Numbered from the stretch's first letter, positions 1 through 10,560 are shown. The stretch is 64,000 nucleotides of DNA from Sphingomonas sp. PP-CE-3A-406 (GCF_003688625.1 NZ_RCWY01000003.1:186001-250000), one strand, 5' to 3'. Notes: generated by a model from the letters alone, not told the origin. Translations and numbers: made by a program.

Positions 1-1312
1 CGACTTCGCCCACGCCGCGGCCGAGCGTGCCGTCGGCGAGGATCGCGGTCGAGTTGCTGTCGGCGATCGTCAGCGTCGAATGCGCGGCAGTCGAGCGCAG
101 GCCCTCGACCATCGCGGGGGGGAGTTGCGCGATGCCCGCGCGTGCGCCGCCGCAGTTGACGACGATCCGCGCCGGGCCGTCGGAGAATTCGAACGCGAGC
201 GTCGAAGCGCAGCCGCCTTCGACGAGGCGGGCGATCGGCGGCGGGGCGGCGTCGACGATCAGGACTGCGGTGCCGGCGGCGAGGCGTTGATAGCCCCAGT
301 CGCGGGCCTGACGGAGGGGGCGGGTGCGGACGCCGCTGGCTTCGATGACCGCGGCGACCTGCGTTTCGCTGGCGGGGCCGCCACCCTGCCAGCTCGACAG
401 GCCACGATCGGCGTGCGCTACGCCGAGCAGGGCCGCGACCATCCGGGTGAGCGTGACCGCGACCGTCTCGGGGAGTTCGGCGCTGCGGGCGGCGTAGCTT
501 TCCTGGAGGAGCGTGAGCAGCTGGATCGAATCGAGCAGCATCGCCGGGCTGCGCGACACCGAGCCGCCATCGTCGAACAGACCGGTGCCGAGCGCGCGGA
601 GCAGGCCGGCCTCACCGAACGCCTGCCGCGGCTCGCCGCCGGGGATAAGGAGTCCGGCCGCGACGACTCCGCACCACGCGGCGATGCGCGGGGCACCCGC
701 CGGGGCCTTGTCGGCGTTGCGATCGAGGTGGAGCGCGCCCTTTGCGAGCGCGTTCAAAACCTTCGAGCGATAGATCTGGTCGGAGGACGACAGGATCAGC
801 GGCGCGTGCGCGGTCCAGGCGAGGATGCGGCGGCCCCACAGGTCGGGGCGCCACGCGATCCCGCCCTGCGTGTCGGCGTGCGCGGTCAGCCAGAGGCCCA
901 TGAGGTATTCGGCGATCGGCGCACCCCGCGCGCGGGTCGCGACGGTCGACAGGTCGCGTAGCCACCCGAAACTGTGGAGGTATTCTGCGAACGGCTTGGG
1001 GAGCGGCTTCGCAAGATCGAGCGTCTCGATATCACGCGCTTCGCCGCGGAACGAGAGCACGCCCTCCAGCAGCATCGTGCCGCGCGGAATGTCGCCGAGG
1101 ATGGGGTCGTCGGGGACCGCGATCAGCTTCAGCGGGTAGCGACCCTTGAGGCGCAGCGTGTGGAGCGGCGTGCGCCACGTCAGGCGGTGGAAGCGCTCGG
1201 CCAGCCGATCGGCGAGCGACAGTCCCTTGTCGCCGCCGAGACGGATCAGGCGGCGGCCTTCGTCGATCCCGTCGGGGGCGGGATCGGTTACAAGATCGGG
1301 GGCTTCGTTCAC
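1..1312 (-). CDS. Heparinase II/III family protein, 3' end cut by the window edge
   Basis: The frame is open from a GTG at 1312 to the left edge, so about 437 N-terminal residues are visible and the C-terminus is missing. The reading frame was translated by hand; it includes [18 protein letters not shown] near the start and [14 protein letters not shown] near the edge, consistent with the alpha/alpha-toroid plus beta-sandwich heparinase-like proteins usually found between rpe and purH in sphingomonads. The GTG overlaps the rpe stop by four bases (GTGA), so translation is probably coupled to rpe. Family members are annotated as polysaccharide lyases, but the substrate here is unknown. The family call rests on overall sequence look and gene context, not on catalytic residues. 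Confidence 0.8.
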   Translation of the reverse strand, partial: MNEAPDLVTDPAPDGIDEGRRLIRLGGDKGLSLADRLAERFHRLTWRTPLHTLRLKGRYPLKLIAVPDDPILGDIPRGTMLLEGVLSFRGEARDIETLDLAKPLPKPFAEYLHSFGWLRDLSTVATRARGAPIAEYLMGLWLTAHADTQGGIAWRPDLWGRRILAWTAHAPLILSSSDQIYRSKVLNALAKGALHLDRNADKAPAGAPRIAAWCGVVAAGLLIPGGEPRQAFGEAGLLRALGTGLFDDGGSVSRSPAMLLDSIQLLTLLQESYAARSAELPETVAVTLTRMVAALLGVAHADRGLSSWQGGGPASETQVAAVIEASGVRTRPLRQARDWGYQRLAAGTAVLIVDAAPPPIARLVEGGCASTLAFEFSDGPARIVVNCGGARAGIAQLPPAMVEGLRSTAAHSTLTIADSNSTAILADGTLGRGVGEV

Positions 1313-1965
1313 CCCCGCAACGCGGCGATGTTGGCGGCGTAGTGGTCGGGGCCGCCGCGGAAGACCGAGGTGCCCGCCACCAGCGCGTCGGCACCGGCCT
1401 CGATACAGCGTTTCGCCCATTCCGCGTCGACGCCGCCATCGACTTCGAGATCGATCGCGCGGCCGCTCTTTTCGATCATCGTGCGGATCGCGCTGATCTT
1501 CTTGAGCTGGCTCGGGATGAAGCTCTGGCCGCCAAAGCCGGGGTTGACGCTCATCACGAGGACGAGGTCGACCATGTCCATGAGGTAGTCGAGCATCTTC
1601 GCCGGCGTGCCGGGGCAGATCACGACACCCGCGCGCTTGCCGAGGCTCTTGATGTGCTGGAGCGAGCGATGGATGTGCGGGCCGGCTTCGTAGTGCACGG
1701 TGATGCAGTCGGCGCCGGCCTCCGCGAACGCGTCGAGATACGCGTCGACGGGGGAAATCATCAGGTGGACGTCGAACGGCTTGGTGGTGACGCCGCGGAC
1801 CGACTTCATGACCGCGGGGCCGAACGAGATGTTGGGGACGAAATGGCCGTCCATCACGTCGATGTGGATCCAGTCGGCGCCGGCCGCGTCGATGGCACGC
1901 ACTTCCTCGCCGAGCTTGGCGAAGTCGGCGGAGAGGATCGAGGGGGCGATGCGGACGGGTTGCAT
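1309..1965 (-). CDS. rpe: Ribulose-phosphate 3-epimerase
   Basis: A 218-residue TIM-barrel enzyme that interconverts ribulose 5-phosphate and xylulose 5-phosphate in the pentose phosphate pathway. The N-terminus has the family signature [15 protein letters not shown], followed by the metal-binding [12 protein letters not shown] segment, [11 protein letters not shown] and the DGGV segment near the C-terminus. The length is normal for the family. It is transcribed downstream of rsmB and its stop overlaps the start of the heparinase-like gene, so the three probably form one transcription unit. Confidence 0.97.
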   Translation of the reverse strand: MQPVRIAPSILSADFAKLGEEVRAIDAAGADWIHIDVMDGHFVPNISFGPAVMKSVRGVTTKPFDVHLMISPVDAYLDAFAEAGADCITVHYEAGPHIHRSLQHIKSLGKRAGVVICPGTPAKMLDYLMDMVDLVLVMSVNPGFGGQSFIPSQLKKISAIRTMIEKSGRAIDLEVDGGVDAEWAKRCIEAGADALVAGTSVFRGGPDHYAANIAALRG

Positions 1966-2014
1966 GGGATTGTCCTAGCGCGGGATTCGCGTGGTGCGAA
2001 GGCCTTGGTTTTCG

Positions 2015-2122
2015 CCCCTCCCTGGAAGGGAGGGGTTGGGGGTGGGTCGGGTTCCGCGTGGTCGAACCGTTGGGGCTCGAACGGGCCTACCCACCCCCGG
2101 CCCCTCCCTTTCAGGGAGGGGG
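2015..2122. repeat. Dispersed inverted repeat ([13 protein letters not shown] family)
   Basis: Arms reading CCCCTCCCT and AGGGAGGGG bracket about 110 bp between rsmB and rpe, with a second nested pair of GGGGGTGGG and CCCACCCCC arms. A related element with arms containing CCGCTTGCGGGAGGGG lies at 44430-44531 and a shorter hairpin at about 37686-37703. It may form RNA hairpins between rsmB and rpe; no coding sequence is seen. Confidence 0.75.
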
Positions 2123-2128
2123 GAAGAG

Positions 2129-3406
2129 TTAGGCGCGCTTCAATCTTGCGATGAAGAAGCCGTCGCAGCCGCCTTGGTCCGCCAGCATGCCGGGAAGCGT
2201 GCGGATGGTACCGGTTTCCGTGGGCGTGATACCGGCGGGGAGTTCGGACTGGTCTACCGGGGCGATCGTGTAGTCGCTGCGGGCGGCGAGGAACGCGTCG
2301 AGTTGCGCCTCGCCTTCCGATGGCTCCAGCGAACAGGTGGCGTAGACCAACGTGCCGCCGGGCTTCACCCAATCCGCCGCGCGCGCGAAGATCCGCGCCT
2401 GCAATGCTGCGGTCTCGGCGATGATCGAGGGGCGGACGCGGTGGAGGACGTCGGGGTGGCGGCGGAAGATGCCCGTGGCGCTGCATGGCGCGTCGATGAG
2501 GATCGCGTCGGCGGGCTCGGCGGGCGCCCAGTCGAGGATGTCGGCGTTGACGACCTCGGCCTTCAGGTGCGTGCGGTAGAGGTTCTCGCGCAGGCGCTTG
2601 ATGCGGCTCTGCGAATTGTCGACCGAGGTTACGGTCCAGCCTGCGCTCGCGAGTTGCAGCGTCTTGCCGCCGGGCGCTGCGCAGAGATCGAGGACATGCC
2701 CCTCGCCTTTCCCCAGCAGGCGCGCGGGGAGCGAGGCGGCGATGTCCTGCACCCACCAGGCGCCGTCGCCGAACCCTGCCATATCGGGGACGGAGTCGTG
2801 GTCGCCCAGGCGGAGATGCCCGGGCATGAAGCTCTCGCCGCCGAGCTTCTCGCGCCAGCCTTCGGTCTCGGACGGGTCGGCGATCGTCAGGTCGAGCGGC
2901 GGCACCTGCGCGATCGCGCGGCCGGCGGCGTCGACCATCTCCTCGCCCCACGCGGCTTCCCAGCGGAGTTCGACGGGCACCGGCAACGTCGGTACCTCGG
3001 GGAGCAGCATGTTTGCGCGGAACAGCGTGCCGAACACGCCGTGGACGAGTTTGCGCGGGCCGCCGTCGACAAGCGGCAGCACGGTCGAGATCGCGGCGTG
3101 CGAGGGGGTGCCGAGGATCAGCACCTGGACGAGCGCGATCCGCAGCGCCATCCGCGCCTTCGCGTCGTCGGGCAGGTTGGTCTTGGTGACCGAATCGATC
3201 ATCGCGTCGAGATCGGGTAGGCGACGCAGCGTCTCGGCGGCGATCGCGTGGGCGAGGCCGCGGTCGGGGCCGTGGATCGCGCGGGTTGCTGCGGGCAGAG
3301 CGGATTCGAGCGACTCGCCGCGACGCAGGACGGCGTCGAGCAGGCGGAGTGCTGCACGACGGGTGGGGACGCCGAGCGGCTCGGGAGCGTGGGTATAGTC
3401 GGGCAT
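2129..3406 (-). CDS. rsmB: RsmB/NOP family 16S rRNA (cytosine-C5) methyltransferase
   Basis: A 425-residue SAM-dependent RNA methyltransferase expected to form m5C in 16S rRNA. The N-terminal third looks like the NusB-type RNA-binding domain. The C-terminal Rossmann domain has the SAM loop VLDLCAAPGGKTLQLA, and both cysteines of the m5C-methyltransferase mechanism are visible in DAPCSATGIFRRHPD and YATCSLEPSEGE. The start chosen is MPDYTHAPEP at 3406; the frame stays open to 3448, but the added residues look non-conserved. It is the first gene of the rsmB-rpe-heparinase unit and is divergent from the DUF1674 gene, about 100 bp away. Confidence 0.95.
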   Translation of the reverse strand: MPDYTHAPEPLGVPTRRAALRLLDAVLRRGESLESALPAATRAIHGPDRGLAHAIAAETLRRLPDLDAMIDSVTKTNLPDDAKARMALRIALVQVLILGTPSHAAISTVLPLVDGGPRKLVHGVFGTLFRANMLLPEVPTLPVPVELRWEAAWGEEMVDAAGRAIAQVPPLDLTIADPSETEGWREKLGGESFMPGHLRLGDHDSVPDMAGFGDGAWWVQDIAASLPARLLGKGEGHVLDLCAAPGGKTLQLASAGWTVTSVDNSQSRIKRLRENLYRTHLKAEVVNADILDWAPAEPADAILIDAPCSATGIFRRHPDVLHRVRPSIIAETAALQARIFARAADWVKPGGTLVYATCSLEPSEGEAQLDAFLAARSDYTIAPVDQSELPAGITPTETGTIRTLPGMLADQGGCDGFFIARLKRA

Positions 3407-3509
3407 ATAAGGTCCTTCGCGTTCGGTTTGCTGCGCGGCTTGTGGCAAAGCGGCGCGACAGGGCCCATGTGGCGGTTACGACGCCAACACGCAAATCCGG
3501 AGAGCCGCG

Positions 3510-3668
3510 ATGGGCCAGCGCCCCGATCATCTGAAGCCACCCGAGTATCTGGCGAAGAATACGCCGGTCCCGAAACCCGAGGCGATTGTGCCCGACAAGG
3601 ACCCCGAGCCCCGCGATCCTACGCGCTATGGCGATTGGGAGCTGAAGGGCATGGCGATCGATTTCTGA
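3510..3668 (+). CDS. DUF1674 small protein (SDHAF4-like)
   Basis: A 52-residue protein ending in RYGDWELKGMAIDF, which is the hallmark C-terminus of the DUF1674 family. The mitochondrial members of this family (SDHAF4/Sdh8) help assemble the flavoprotein subunit of succinate dehydrogenase; the bacterial role is inferred from that. The N-terminal half is Pro- and Glu-rich and probably disordered. The start at 3510 has a GGAGAG ribosome binding site about seven bases upstream. It is monocistronic and divergent from rsmB, an arrangement common in sphingomonads. Confidence 0.9.
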   Translation: MGQRPDHLKPPEYLAKNTPVPKPEAIVPDKDPEPRDPTRYGDWELKGMAIDF

Positions 3669-3702
3669 GGGGTGCGCGCCTCTTCGCTCAACGTCCCCCC
3701 CT

Positions 3703-3800
3703 CCGTCATCCCCGCGCAGGCGGGGATCCAGATACTCCACGGTCGGCGATTACATCGCACCGTCAGCCAATATGGGTTCCCGCCTCCGCGGGAATGACGG
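3703..3800. repeat. Dispersed inverted repeat between DUF1674 and asmA-like genes
   Basis: Outer arms CCGTCAT and ATGACGG enclose a GC-rich left hairpin (CCCCGCGCAGGCGGGG) and a right hairpin (CCCGCCTCCGCGGG). The layout, a paired-hairpin element with CCGTCAT ends, resembles the other repeat families in this window. No gene is seen inside it. Confidence 0.7.
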
Positions 3801-3872
3801 CGTTGATGCACGAAATCTGCGGCAGCGGTCCTGACGCAGGCGGAACGATTTCCCCGGCGGCGCGTCGCCGCT

Positions 3873-5729
3873 ATGATGAGGGGATTCTTCGAGAAACGCT
3901 GGGTTAAAGTCACCGGCATCGTCGTCGCGAGCGTGCTCGTGCTGGGGCTGGTGGGGCTGGCCGCGTTTCCGTGGGGATCGCTGAAGGGCGTGATCGAGCG
4001 GCAACTGACCGCGCGGTTCGGGCGCCCGGTGACGATCGGCGGGATCGAGCGGGTCGACGCGTTCGGGTTCAATCCGACGATCCGGATTACCGACGTGCGG
4101 ATCCCGCAGGCCGACTGGGCGGGCAAAGGCGACTTCGTTCAGCTGCGCGAGGCCGAAGCGACGTTCTCTGGCATGGGCCTGCTAAAGGGTGCGTTCGGGC
4201 CGCGCGACGTGAAGGCGCGCGGACTGCATCTGGTGCTGGTGCGCGACAAGGACGGCCGCACCAACTGGGAACGGCCAGGCAAGCCCAAGGGCGGCGGCAG
4301 TTCGACCGATCTCGACGGGCTGACGATCAGCGACAGCGTGATCGAGTATCGCGACGACAAGCAGGATCGCTTCGTCACCGCGCGGTTCGTGTCGGATCCG
4401 GTCCACGGTATCCGCGCGAACGGGTCGGGCACGATCCGCGGGGCGGCGGTGCGGATCGCGGTCGCGGGGCCTTCGGTGGAGAAGTTTCAGGGCAAGCCTT
4501 GGCCGTTCACCGCGTCGATCGATGGCGATGCGCTTTCGATTGCCGCCAAGGGGCTGATGGACCGGCCGCTCGATACCGACGCGATGAGCCTCGACGTGAC
4601 GGCGCGCGCGGCCGATCTCAAGCTGATCGACGCGGTGATCGAGGCGGGACTGTTCCGCACGCAGCCGGTGTCGTTCAGCGCACACGTCCGCCACGACCAG
4701 CCGAAATGGACCATCACGCAGTTGAAGGGCGTGGTCGGGCGGTCGGATTTCGCGGGGCACGTGACCGTCGACAAGCAGGCGGGGCGCAGCAAGGTCGATG
4801 GCGACATCGTCTCGCGGCAGTTCGATTTCGGCGACCTCGCGTCGGACGCGGGCAAGGCGGAGGGCGCGGCGCTGGAACGCGCGATCGGGCCGCGGCTGGT
4901 GCCGAATACGCGGATCGATATCGGCAAGATCGACAGGACCGATGCGCGGATGGGGTTTCGGATCGGGCGGATCGTGAGCGCGAAGGGTGCGTCGCCGATC
5001 CTGTCCGCGAAGGGCGTGCTGGCGATCGATCACCAGCTTCTGACTCTGAGCGAGCTGGTCGCGCGACTGTCGCATGGCAACGTCACCGGCAAGGTGACGG
5101 TCGACCAGCGCGGCGACCGGAAGGTGCCGACGGTCGATATCGACCTCAGGTTGCGGGGCAGCGTACAGGCGCTAGCGGGCGGCGGTGGCGATTTCAGCGG
5201 TAATGTCAGCGCGCGGGTGCGGCTGAAGGGACCGGGCGAGACGATTCGTGCGGCTGTCGGGCGGTCGAACGGGACGATCGGGTTCGTCGCGCGGGATGGG
5301 CAGTTGCCGCAGGGGATTGCGGCCGCGTTAGGCTTCGATGCGGCGCGCGCGCTGCTGGCTAAGGATGGCGAGCGGGCGGGGCTGCGGTGCGTGGTGTTGA
5401 AGCTGGACGTGACGCGCGGGCGCGGGCGGGTCGATCCGATGATCGTCGATACGACGGCCAGCCAGTTGCGGGGACAGGGGAGCGTGGTGTTTCCGGGGGA
5501 GACGCTGAACATCCGGCTGACGGGCACGCCGAAACAGCATGCGCTGCTGCGGCTGCCGGGGTCGGCGTACATGACCGGGACGATCGAGCGGCCCAATGTG
5601 ACGATCCCGCCCGAGGTGAAGTCGGTAGGGAATATCTTCAAGGCGATCGGGCGGGCGATCACCGGGAAGCAGGGGCCGACGGCGAGCGACGCGGATTGCT
5701 CCGGGTTGGCGGCGCGGGTTTTGCGGTAG
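3873..5729 (+). CDS. AsmA family protein
   Basis: A 618-residue membrane-anchored protein. Residues about 10-33 (VKVTGIVVASVLVLGLVGLAAF) are a single N-terminal transmembrane segment. The following LKGVIERQLTARFGRPVTIGGIE is the typical start of AsmA/Mce-like periplasmic proteins, and the rest is a long beta-rich repeat region of the type seen in AsmA and other bridge-like lipid transfer proteins. Relatives influence outer-membrane assembly and lipid transport; the exact role here is unknown. The start has two adjacent ATGs (3873 and 3876) and no strong ribosome binding site. Confidence 0.87.
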   Translation: MMRGFFEKRWVKVTGIVVASVLVLGLVGLAAFPWGSLKGVIERQLTARFGRPVTIGGIERVDAFGFNPTIRITDVRIPQADWAGKGDFVQLREAEATFSGMGLLKGAFGPRDVKARGLHLVLVRDKDGRTNWERPGKPKGGGSSTDLDGLTISDSVIEYRDDKQDRFVTARFVSDPVHGIRANGSGTIRGAAVRIAVAGPSVEKFQGKPWPFTASIDGDALSIAAKGLMDRPLDTDAMSLDVTARAADLKLIDAVIEAGLFRTQPVSFSAHVRHDQPKWTITQLKGVVGRSDFAGHVTVDKQAGRSKVDGDIVSRQFDFGDLASDAGKAEGAALERAIGPRLVPNTRIDIGKIDRTDARMGFRIGRIVSAKGASPILSAKGVLAIDHQLLTLSELVARLSHGNVTGKVTVDQRGDRKVPTVDIDLRLRGSVQALAGGGGDFSGNVSARVRLKGPGETIRAAVGRSNGTIGFVARDGQLPQGIAAALGFDAARALLAKDGERAGLRCVVLKLDVTRGRGRVDPMIVDTTASQLRGQGSVVFPGETLNIRLTGTPKQHALLRLPGSAYMTGTIERPNVTIPPEVKSVGNIFKAIGRAITGKQGPTASDADCSGLAARVLR

Positions 5730-5771
5730 TGTCCACCCAGTCACCCCGGACTTGTTCCCTTGTTCAAATAC

Positions 5772-5875
5772 CCACCCCGGCGAAGGCCGGGGCCCAATTG
5801 GGCGACCGAGGTAACGGCGGGCAGCCCTGCGTTACATCGACCTTGCCAATTGGGCCCCGGCCTTCGCCGGGGTGG
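5772..5875. repeat. Family A inverted repeat, copy 1
   Basis: About 104 bp with nearly perfect inverted arms of about 30 bases. Each arm contains CCCCGGCGAAGGCCGGGG next to CCCAATTGG, and the arms are separated by about 40 bases of unrelated loop. Two further full copies are at 20173-20275 and 40033-40135. It lies between the convergent asmA-like and gpsA genes. Confidence 0.9.
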
Positions 5876-5909
5876 TAGTGAAAGCGCGGTCGAGCGCGGT
5901 AACGGGAGT

Positions 5910-6887
5910 TTAGCCCGCCTCGCCCTTCAGTGGCCGCGCGAGGAGGTCGCCGATGACGTCGCTTACCGGGGCGCCTTCCAAGAGGCGGCAGACGGCTTCG
6001 GTGATCGGCATGTCGACCCCGGCGTCTCGCGCGGCGTCGCGGAGGACGGGGGCGGTGAAGGCGCCTTCCGCGACGGTGCGGCGATCGGCGAGCAGCGTTG
6101 CGGCGGAGTCGCCTCTCCCGAGACCGACGCCTAGCGAGAAATTGCGGGAGCTGGTCGAGGAGCAGGTGAGGACGAGGTCGCCCAGCCCCGACAGCCCCGC
6201 GAGCGTTTCCGCGCGGGCACCGCGAGCGAGGCCAAAGCGGGTCATCTCGGCGAACCCACGTGCGATCAGCGCAGCGCGCGCGTTCTGGCCGAGCCCTGCC
6301 CCCTCGACCACGCCGCAGCCGATCGCGAGGACGTTCTTTACAGCGCCACCGATCTCCGCGCCGGCGACGTCGGTCGAAGCGTAGGTGCGGAAATGACGCG
6401 CCGCCAGCCGCGCGGCGAGGCGTTCGCCGAGGTTGGCATCCTCGCACGCCAGCGTGACCGCGGTGGGTAAGCCGGCGGCGACTTCGTGCGCGAAGGTGGG
6501 CCCGGAGAGGACGGCGATCGGTGCGTTCGGGTGGACGGCGCGCGCGACTTCGCCGACGAGACGCTTGCTGCCGGCCTCGATGCCCTTGGCGCAGAGGACG
6601 AGCGGGATGCGTCCGACCGGAGCGGCGGCGAGGACACTGCCGACGTGCTGCGCGGGGGCAACGACTAGGATCGCGTCCATGTCGGCGAGCGCCGCGAGGT
6701 CCTCGGTGGCGCGGATCGTCGGGGAGAGCGCGACTCCGGCGAGGAACAGGCTGTTCTCGTGGTGGGCGTTGATCGATTCGACGACGGCGGTTTCGCGGGC
6801 CCAGAGGACGACGTCGCGACCTTCGTGCGCGGCGACCTGCGCGAGCGCGGTGCCCCAGGCTCCGCCGCCGATGACGCCGATTTTCAT
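5910..6887 (-). CDS. gpsA: NAD(P)H-dependent glycerol-3-phosphate dehydrogenase
   Basis: A 325-residue enzyme that reduces dihydroxyacetone phosphate to sn-glycerol 3-phosphate for phospholipid synthesis. The N-terminal dinucleotide-binding loop is [24 protein letters not shown] carries the conserved lysine, and the [12 protein letters not shown] segment begins the helical C-terminal domain. Its ATG overlaps the tsaD stop by four bases (ATGA), so the two genes are translationally coupled. Confidence 0.96.
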   Translation of the reverse strand: MKIGVIGGGAWGTALAQVAAHEGRDVVLWARETAVVESINAHHENSLFLAGVALSPTIRATEDLAALADMDAILVVAPAQHVGSVLAAAPVGRIPLVLCAKGIEAGSKRLVGEVARAVHPNAPIAVLSGPTFAHEVAAGLPTAVTLACEDANLGERLAARLAARHFRTYASTDVAGAEIGGAVKNVLAIGCGVVEGAGLGQNARAALIARGFAEMTRFGLARGARAETLAGLSGLGDLVLTCSSTSSRNFSLGVGLGRGDSAATLLADRRTVAEGAFTAPVLRDAARDAGVDMPITEAVCRLLEGAPVSDVIGDLLARPLKGEAG

Positions 6888-7909
6888 GCCTTCACTCCTG
6901 CGCCACGCACCGCTTCGGCGTTCGGATCGAGCGGCCAGCGTGGGCGGGCGGCGACGTCGAGCGGATCGGTGAGGCCGGCGGCGAAGCGCTCCGCGCCTGC
7001 CCAGCCGATCATCGCCGCGTTGTCGGTGCAGAGCCAGAGCGGCGGTGCGACGAAGCGGAGGCCGTGCGCGCTGGCGAGCGTCTGCAATGCCGAGCGGACT
7101 GCGGTGTTCGCGGCGACTCCGCCCGCGACGACCAGCGCAGTGGCGCCGTGCGAGGTGCGGAGTGCCTTGGTCGTGCGGTCGATCAGGCAGTCGACGACCG
7201 CGGCCTGGAACGAGGCGGCCAAGTCCTCGGGCGAATATTGGCCGACGACGCGTGCGACCGCGCTCTTCAGGCCGGCGAACGAGAAATGCGGTTCGGCCGA
7301 GCCTTTCAGCGGTCGCGGCAGCGGGACCGCCTTAGGGTTGCCGAGCGCGGCAGCGCGTTCGACTGCGGGGCCGCCGGGGAAGCCGAGACCGAGCAGCTTG
7401 GCGGTCTTGTCGAAGGCTTCGCCCGCGGCGTCGTCGATCGTGGTCGCCAACCGCCGATACGCGCCGACGCCCTCGACCAGCAGCAACTGGCAATGGCCGC
7501 CGGATACGAGCAGCAGCAGGTACGGAAATTCGAGATCCGGGTCGGACAGTCGCGGCGAGAGCGCGTGGCCTTCGAGATGGTTGACCGCGATCAACGGCTT
7601 GCCCGCGGCGTGCGCGAGCGCCTTGCCGGTGACGAGCCCGACCATGACGCCGCCGATCAGCCCCGGCCCGGCGGTCGCGGCGATCGCATCGACATCGGCC
7701 AGCTTGAGTCCCGCGTCGGCGAGGGCTGCGACGATCAGCGGCTCGAGTGCCTCGACATGCGCGCGCGCGGCAATTTCGGGGACGACGCCGCCGAACGGGG
7801 CGTGCGCGGCTTCCTGCCCGAGCAGCCGGTGCGCGAGGACCTGACGGTCGCCGGTGACGAGCGCGGCGGCGGTTTCGTCGCAGGAGGATTCGATGCCGAG
7901 GATGATCAT
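6884..7909 (-). CDS. tsaD: tRNA N6-adenosine threonylcarbamoyltransferase
   Basis: A 341-residue Kae1/TsaD protein that transfers the threonylcarbamoyl group to A37 of ANN-decoding tRNAs. Diagnostic features are the start [17 protein letters not shown], the metal-binding HLEGH segment and the ATP-binding [13 protein letters not shown] segment. The frame is open far upstream, but the family start is clearly the ATG at 7909, just 60 bp from the divergent hemC. It leads the tsaD-gpsA pair. Confidence 0.96.
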   Translation of the reverse strand: MIILGIESSCDETAAALVTGDRQVLAHRLLGQEAAHAPFGGVVPEIAARAHVEALEPLIVAALADAGLKLADVDAIAATAGPGLIGGVMVGLVTGKALAHAAGKPLIAVNHLEGHALSPRLSDPDLEFPYLLLLVSGGHCQLLLVEGVGAYRRLATTIDDAAGEAFDKTAKLLGLGFPGGPAVERAAALGNPKAVPLPRPLKGSAEPHFSFAGLKSAVARVVGQYSPEDLAASFQAAVVDCLIDRTTKALRTSHGATALVVAGGVAANTAVRSALQTLASAHGLRFVAPPLWLCTDNAAMIGWAGAERFAAGLTDPLDVAARPRWPLDPNAEAVRGAGVKA

Positions 7910-7969
7910 CGCGTGTCTGTATATGCGTGCGCCAAGCTTGTCGAAGGGGCCACCTTTATGCATGGCGCG

Positions 7970-8878
7970 ATGATGACTCGTTTTCGGCTCGGTACGCGCG
8001 GTTCGCCGCTCGCTCTCACCCAGGCAGGCATGGTGCGCGATGCGCTGTGCGCGGCGCATGGCTGGTCGCCCGACATGGTCGAGATCGTCGTGATCCGCAC
8101 CACCGGCGATCGCGTGCAGGACCGCGCGCTCGCCGAGATCGGCGGCAAGGCGCTGTGGACCAAGGAACTCGATCGCGCGCTGCACGACGGCGACATCGAC
8201 GGCGCGGTGCATTCGATGAAGGACGTCGAGACGATCCGGCCCGCGACGCTGAAGATCGCGGCGATGCTGCCGCGCGCCGACGTGCGCGACCGACTGATCG
8301 GCGCGGAAACGCTCGCCGACCTGCGCCCGCATGCGGTCGTCGGGACGAGTTCGCCGCGGCGGCGCGCGCAGATGCTGCGGCTGCGGCCCGATCTGGAGAT
8401 CGTGCTGATCCGCGGCAACGTCGACACGCGGCTCGGCCGGGTCGCGAGCGGCGAGATGGATGCGACGCTGCTCGCCGCCGCCGGGCTCGACCGGCTCGGG
8501 CGCGACGACGGCCATGCGATCCCGACCGACGTGATGCTGCCGGCACCGGCACAGGGTGCGGTTGGCGTGGAGGTGCTCGCCGGGAGCGCGGCGGGCGAGA
8601 TCGTCGCGGCGATCGACCACCACGATACGAGCGCGTGCGTGCTGACCGAGCGTGCGTTGCTCGCGCGGCTGGGGGCGGATTGCCATTCGCCGGTCGCGGC
8701 GCTGGCATCGCTCGCAGGCGAGACGCTGACGTTGCGTGCCGAGCTGATCGCCGAGGACGGCGCGTGCGATGTCGCGGGATCGATCGAGGGCACGGTCGAC
8801 GACGATCTCGGGACGGCGCTTGCGGAGGATCTGCTCGCGCGCGCGCCGGCCAGCGTCCGGCGGTTGTTCGCCGCATGA
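7970..8878 (+). CDS. hemC: Hydroxymethylbilane synthase (porphobilinogen deaminase)
   Basis: About 302 residues; it polymerises four porphobilinogens into hydroxymethylbilane in tetrapyrrole synthesis. [14 protein letters not shown] at the N-terminus and [16 protein letters not shown] are family signatures, and the cysteine in [10 protein letters not shown] is the expected dipyrromethane attachment site. Start choice is uncertain among ATGs at 7958, 7970 and 7973. The stop overlaps the hemD start (ATGA at 8875-8878), so hemC and hemD are coupled. Confidence 0.95.
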   Translation: MMTRFRLGTRGSPLALTQAGMVRDALCAAHGWSPDMVEIVVIRTTGDRVQDRALAEIGGKALWTKELDRALHDGDIDGAVHSMKDVETIRPATLKIAAMLPRADVRDRLIGAETLADLRPHAVVGTSSPRRRAQMLRLRPDLEIVLIRGNVDTRLGRVASGEMDATLLAAAGLDRLGRDDGHAIPTDVMLPAPAQGAVGVEVLAGSAAGEIVAAIDHHDTSACVLTERALLARLGADCHSPVAALASLAGETLTLRAELIAEDGACDVAGSIEGTVDDDLGTALAEDLLARAPASVRRLFAA

Positions 8879-10560
8879 AACCCGTCGTGGTGCTGCGGCC
8901 GGAACCCGGCAACACGCGCACCGCGACATCCTTGCGCGCGCTTGGGCTGGAGGTGCGGCAGGTTCCGTTGTTCGGGGTCGTGCCGGTCGACTGGACGCCG
9001 CCCGATCCTGCCGGGTTCGACGGGCTGTTGCTGACCAGCGCGAACGCAGTGCGGCATGGTGGCGCCGGGCTCGACGCGTTCAAGCGGTTGCCGGTCGTCG
9101 CGGTCGGTGCCGCGACCGCGGAGGCGGCGGCAAAAGCCGGGTTCGCGGTCGCGGTCACCGGTTCCGACGACGCGCGGGCGGTGGTGGCGGACGCGCGCGA
9201 CCGCGGCTTTGCGCGGCTGCTTCATCTCGCAGGGCGCGACCGACGAGAGACCGGCGAGGGCGTCGCGGCAATCACCGTCTATGCGAGCGACACCGTGCCG
9301 GTCGGCACCGAGGGTGCGCGATCGTTCGATGATGCGATCGTCCTGGTCCATTCGGTGCGCGCCGCAACGCGTCTGGCCGAGCTGGTCGATGCGGCGGGTA
9401 CTGCTCGCCAGAGGATCTCGCTGGTCGCTATCAGCCAGGCGGTCGGCGACGCGGCGGGGCACGGTTGGCAAGACGTGACGATCGCACCGCAACCGACCGA
9501 TTCGGCGGTCGTCGCGCTCGCTGCTGCGCACGCGAACACGCGCGCGATTGACCAGCGCGCGCGCGGCGGGGATAAGCACGCCATGAGCGACTACGTGCCG
9601 ACCGATCGCCCACGGGCACGCGGACCCAAAATGGGTGTGATCCTTGCCCTTGTCGGCCTCGCGTTCGTCGCGGGGCTGGGCCTGATGGGCTATGCCGCGA
9701 AGAAGCTGCCGTGGTTCGGCGGGCATGCGACGACCGCCGGGATGACGACCGCCGCGCAGAAGGCGGCGGCGGGCAGCTCGGGGTATATCCCGTCGCAACC
9801 GCTCGGCCCCAACGGCGAGCCGCAGGCCCCAGCCCCGATCGATACCGCCGTGCTTGCGACGCGCGAGGCGACACTGGCGGCGCAATTGACCGCGCTGGAG
9901 ACGCGCACCGCGACGATCGCTACCGATGCGTCCGCCGCCGCCGGTCAGGCGACGCGCGCGGAAGGCCTGCTGGTCGCATTCGCCGCGCGGCGTGCGCTCG
10001 ATCGCGGCGTGACGCTCGGCTATCTCGAGGAGCAGCTGCGGTTGCGGTTCGGTCAGGCGCAACCGCGCGCGACGACCACGCTGATCCAGGCGGCGCGCCA
10101 GCCGGTGACGCTCGAGGACCTGCGCCAGGGGCTCGATACGATCGCGCCGGACATTACGTCGACCACCGGCGACGGCTGGCTCGACACGATCCAGCATCAG
10201 ATCGATTCGCTGGTCGTGCTGCGCAAGGCCGGCACGCCGTCGACGATGCCCGCCGATCGGCTCGCCCGCGTCCGGCGCCTGCTCGAAGCGGGCCAAGTCG
10301 AGGCGGCCCGCGCGGAAGTCGCACGGCTGCCGGGCGCGAATCAGGCGAGCAACTGGATGGAAGCCGCAGGCCGCTACGTCCAGGCGCGGCATGCCCTCGA
10401 CGTGATCGAGAACGCGGCGCTGATCGGCCAGGCCGGGCAACCGCAGCCTGCACCGGTGGTGATGCCCTCGGCGGTCACCGAGACATCGACGGTGACTGAC
10501 GAGAGCGCGGGATCGCAGGCTGCCGTGCCGAAGACGCCTGGGCAAGCTACGGGCCAGTAA
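8875..10560 (+). CDS. hemD: Uroporphyrinogen-III synthase in one frame with a mitofilin/HemX-like membrane protein
   Basis: One uninterrupted 561-residue frame. Residues 1-about 225 are HemD-like: [13 protein letters not shown] at the start, [13 protein letters not shown] in the middle and [12 protein letters not shown] later, so they should close hydroxymethylbilane to uroporphyrinogen III. From about residue 237 (ATG at 9583) the sequence changes to a charged segment, one transmembrane helix ([20 protein letters not shown]) and a periplasmic helical region resembling the COG4223/mitofilin and HemX group. There is no stop between the modules. Either this is a true fusion, like the HemD-HemX fusions known in some other proteobacteria, or two proteins are made, with the second starting at 9583. 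Confidence 0.88.
   Translation: MKPVVVLRPEPGNTRTATSLRALGLEVRQVPLFGVVPVDWTPPDPAGFDGLLLTSANAVRHGGAGLDAFKRLPVVAVGAATAEAAAKAGFAVAVTGSDDARAVVADARDRGFARLLHLAGRDRRETGEGVAAITVYASDTVPVGTEGARSFDDAIVLVHSVRAATRLAELVDAAGTARQRISLVAISQAVGDAAGHGWQDVTIAPQPTDSAVVALAAAHANTRAIDQRARGGDKHAMSDYVPTDRPRARGPKMGVILALVGLAFVAGLGLMGYAAKKLPWFGGHATTAGMTTAAQKAAAGSSGYIPSQPLGPNGEPQAPAPIDTAVLATREATLAAQLTALETRTATIATDASAAAGQATRAEGLLVAFAARRALDRGVTLGYLEEQLRLRFGQAQPRATTTLIQAARQPVTLEDLRQGLDTIAPDITSTTGDGWLDTIQHQIDSLVVLRKAGTPSTMPADRLARVRRLLEAGQVEAARAEVARLPGANQASNWMEAAGRYVQARHALDVIENAALIGQAGQPQPAPVVMPSAVTETSTVTDESAGSQAAVPKTPGQATGQ
9583..10560 (+). other. Mitofilin/HemX-like membrane module of the hemD frame
   Basis: If translated separately from the ATG at 9583 this would be a 325-residue protein: [16 protein letters not shown], one transmembrane helix at about 20-40, then an Ala-rich helical periplasmic part ([19 protein letters not shown]) and a Thr/Pro-rich tail. 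A GGGG stretch at 9568-9571 is a weak and rather distant ribosome binding site for this ATG. The same frame continues from hemD, so this entry marks a module rather than a proven separate gene. Confidence 0.55.

Noticed and set aside
80..961. Long plus-strand open frame opposite the heparinase-like gene
   Set aside because: It mirrors a clearly protein-like minus-strand frame and has an Arg/Ala/Gly/Asp-rich composition typical of antisense frames in GC-rich DNA.
7906..10545. 879-codon minus-strand open frame opposite hemC-hemD
   Set aside because: It is antisense to well-identified hemC and hemD frames and shows no recognisable domain.
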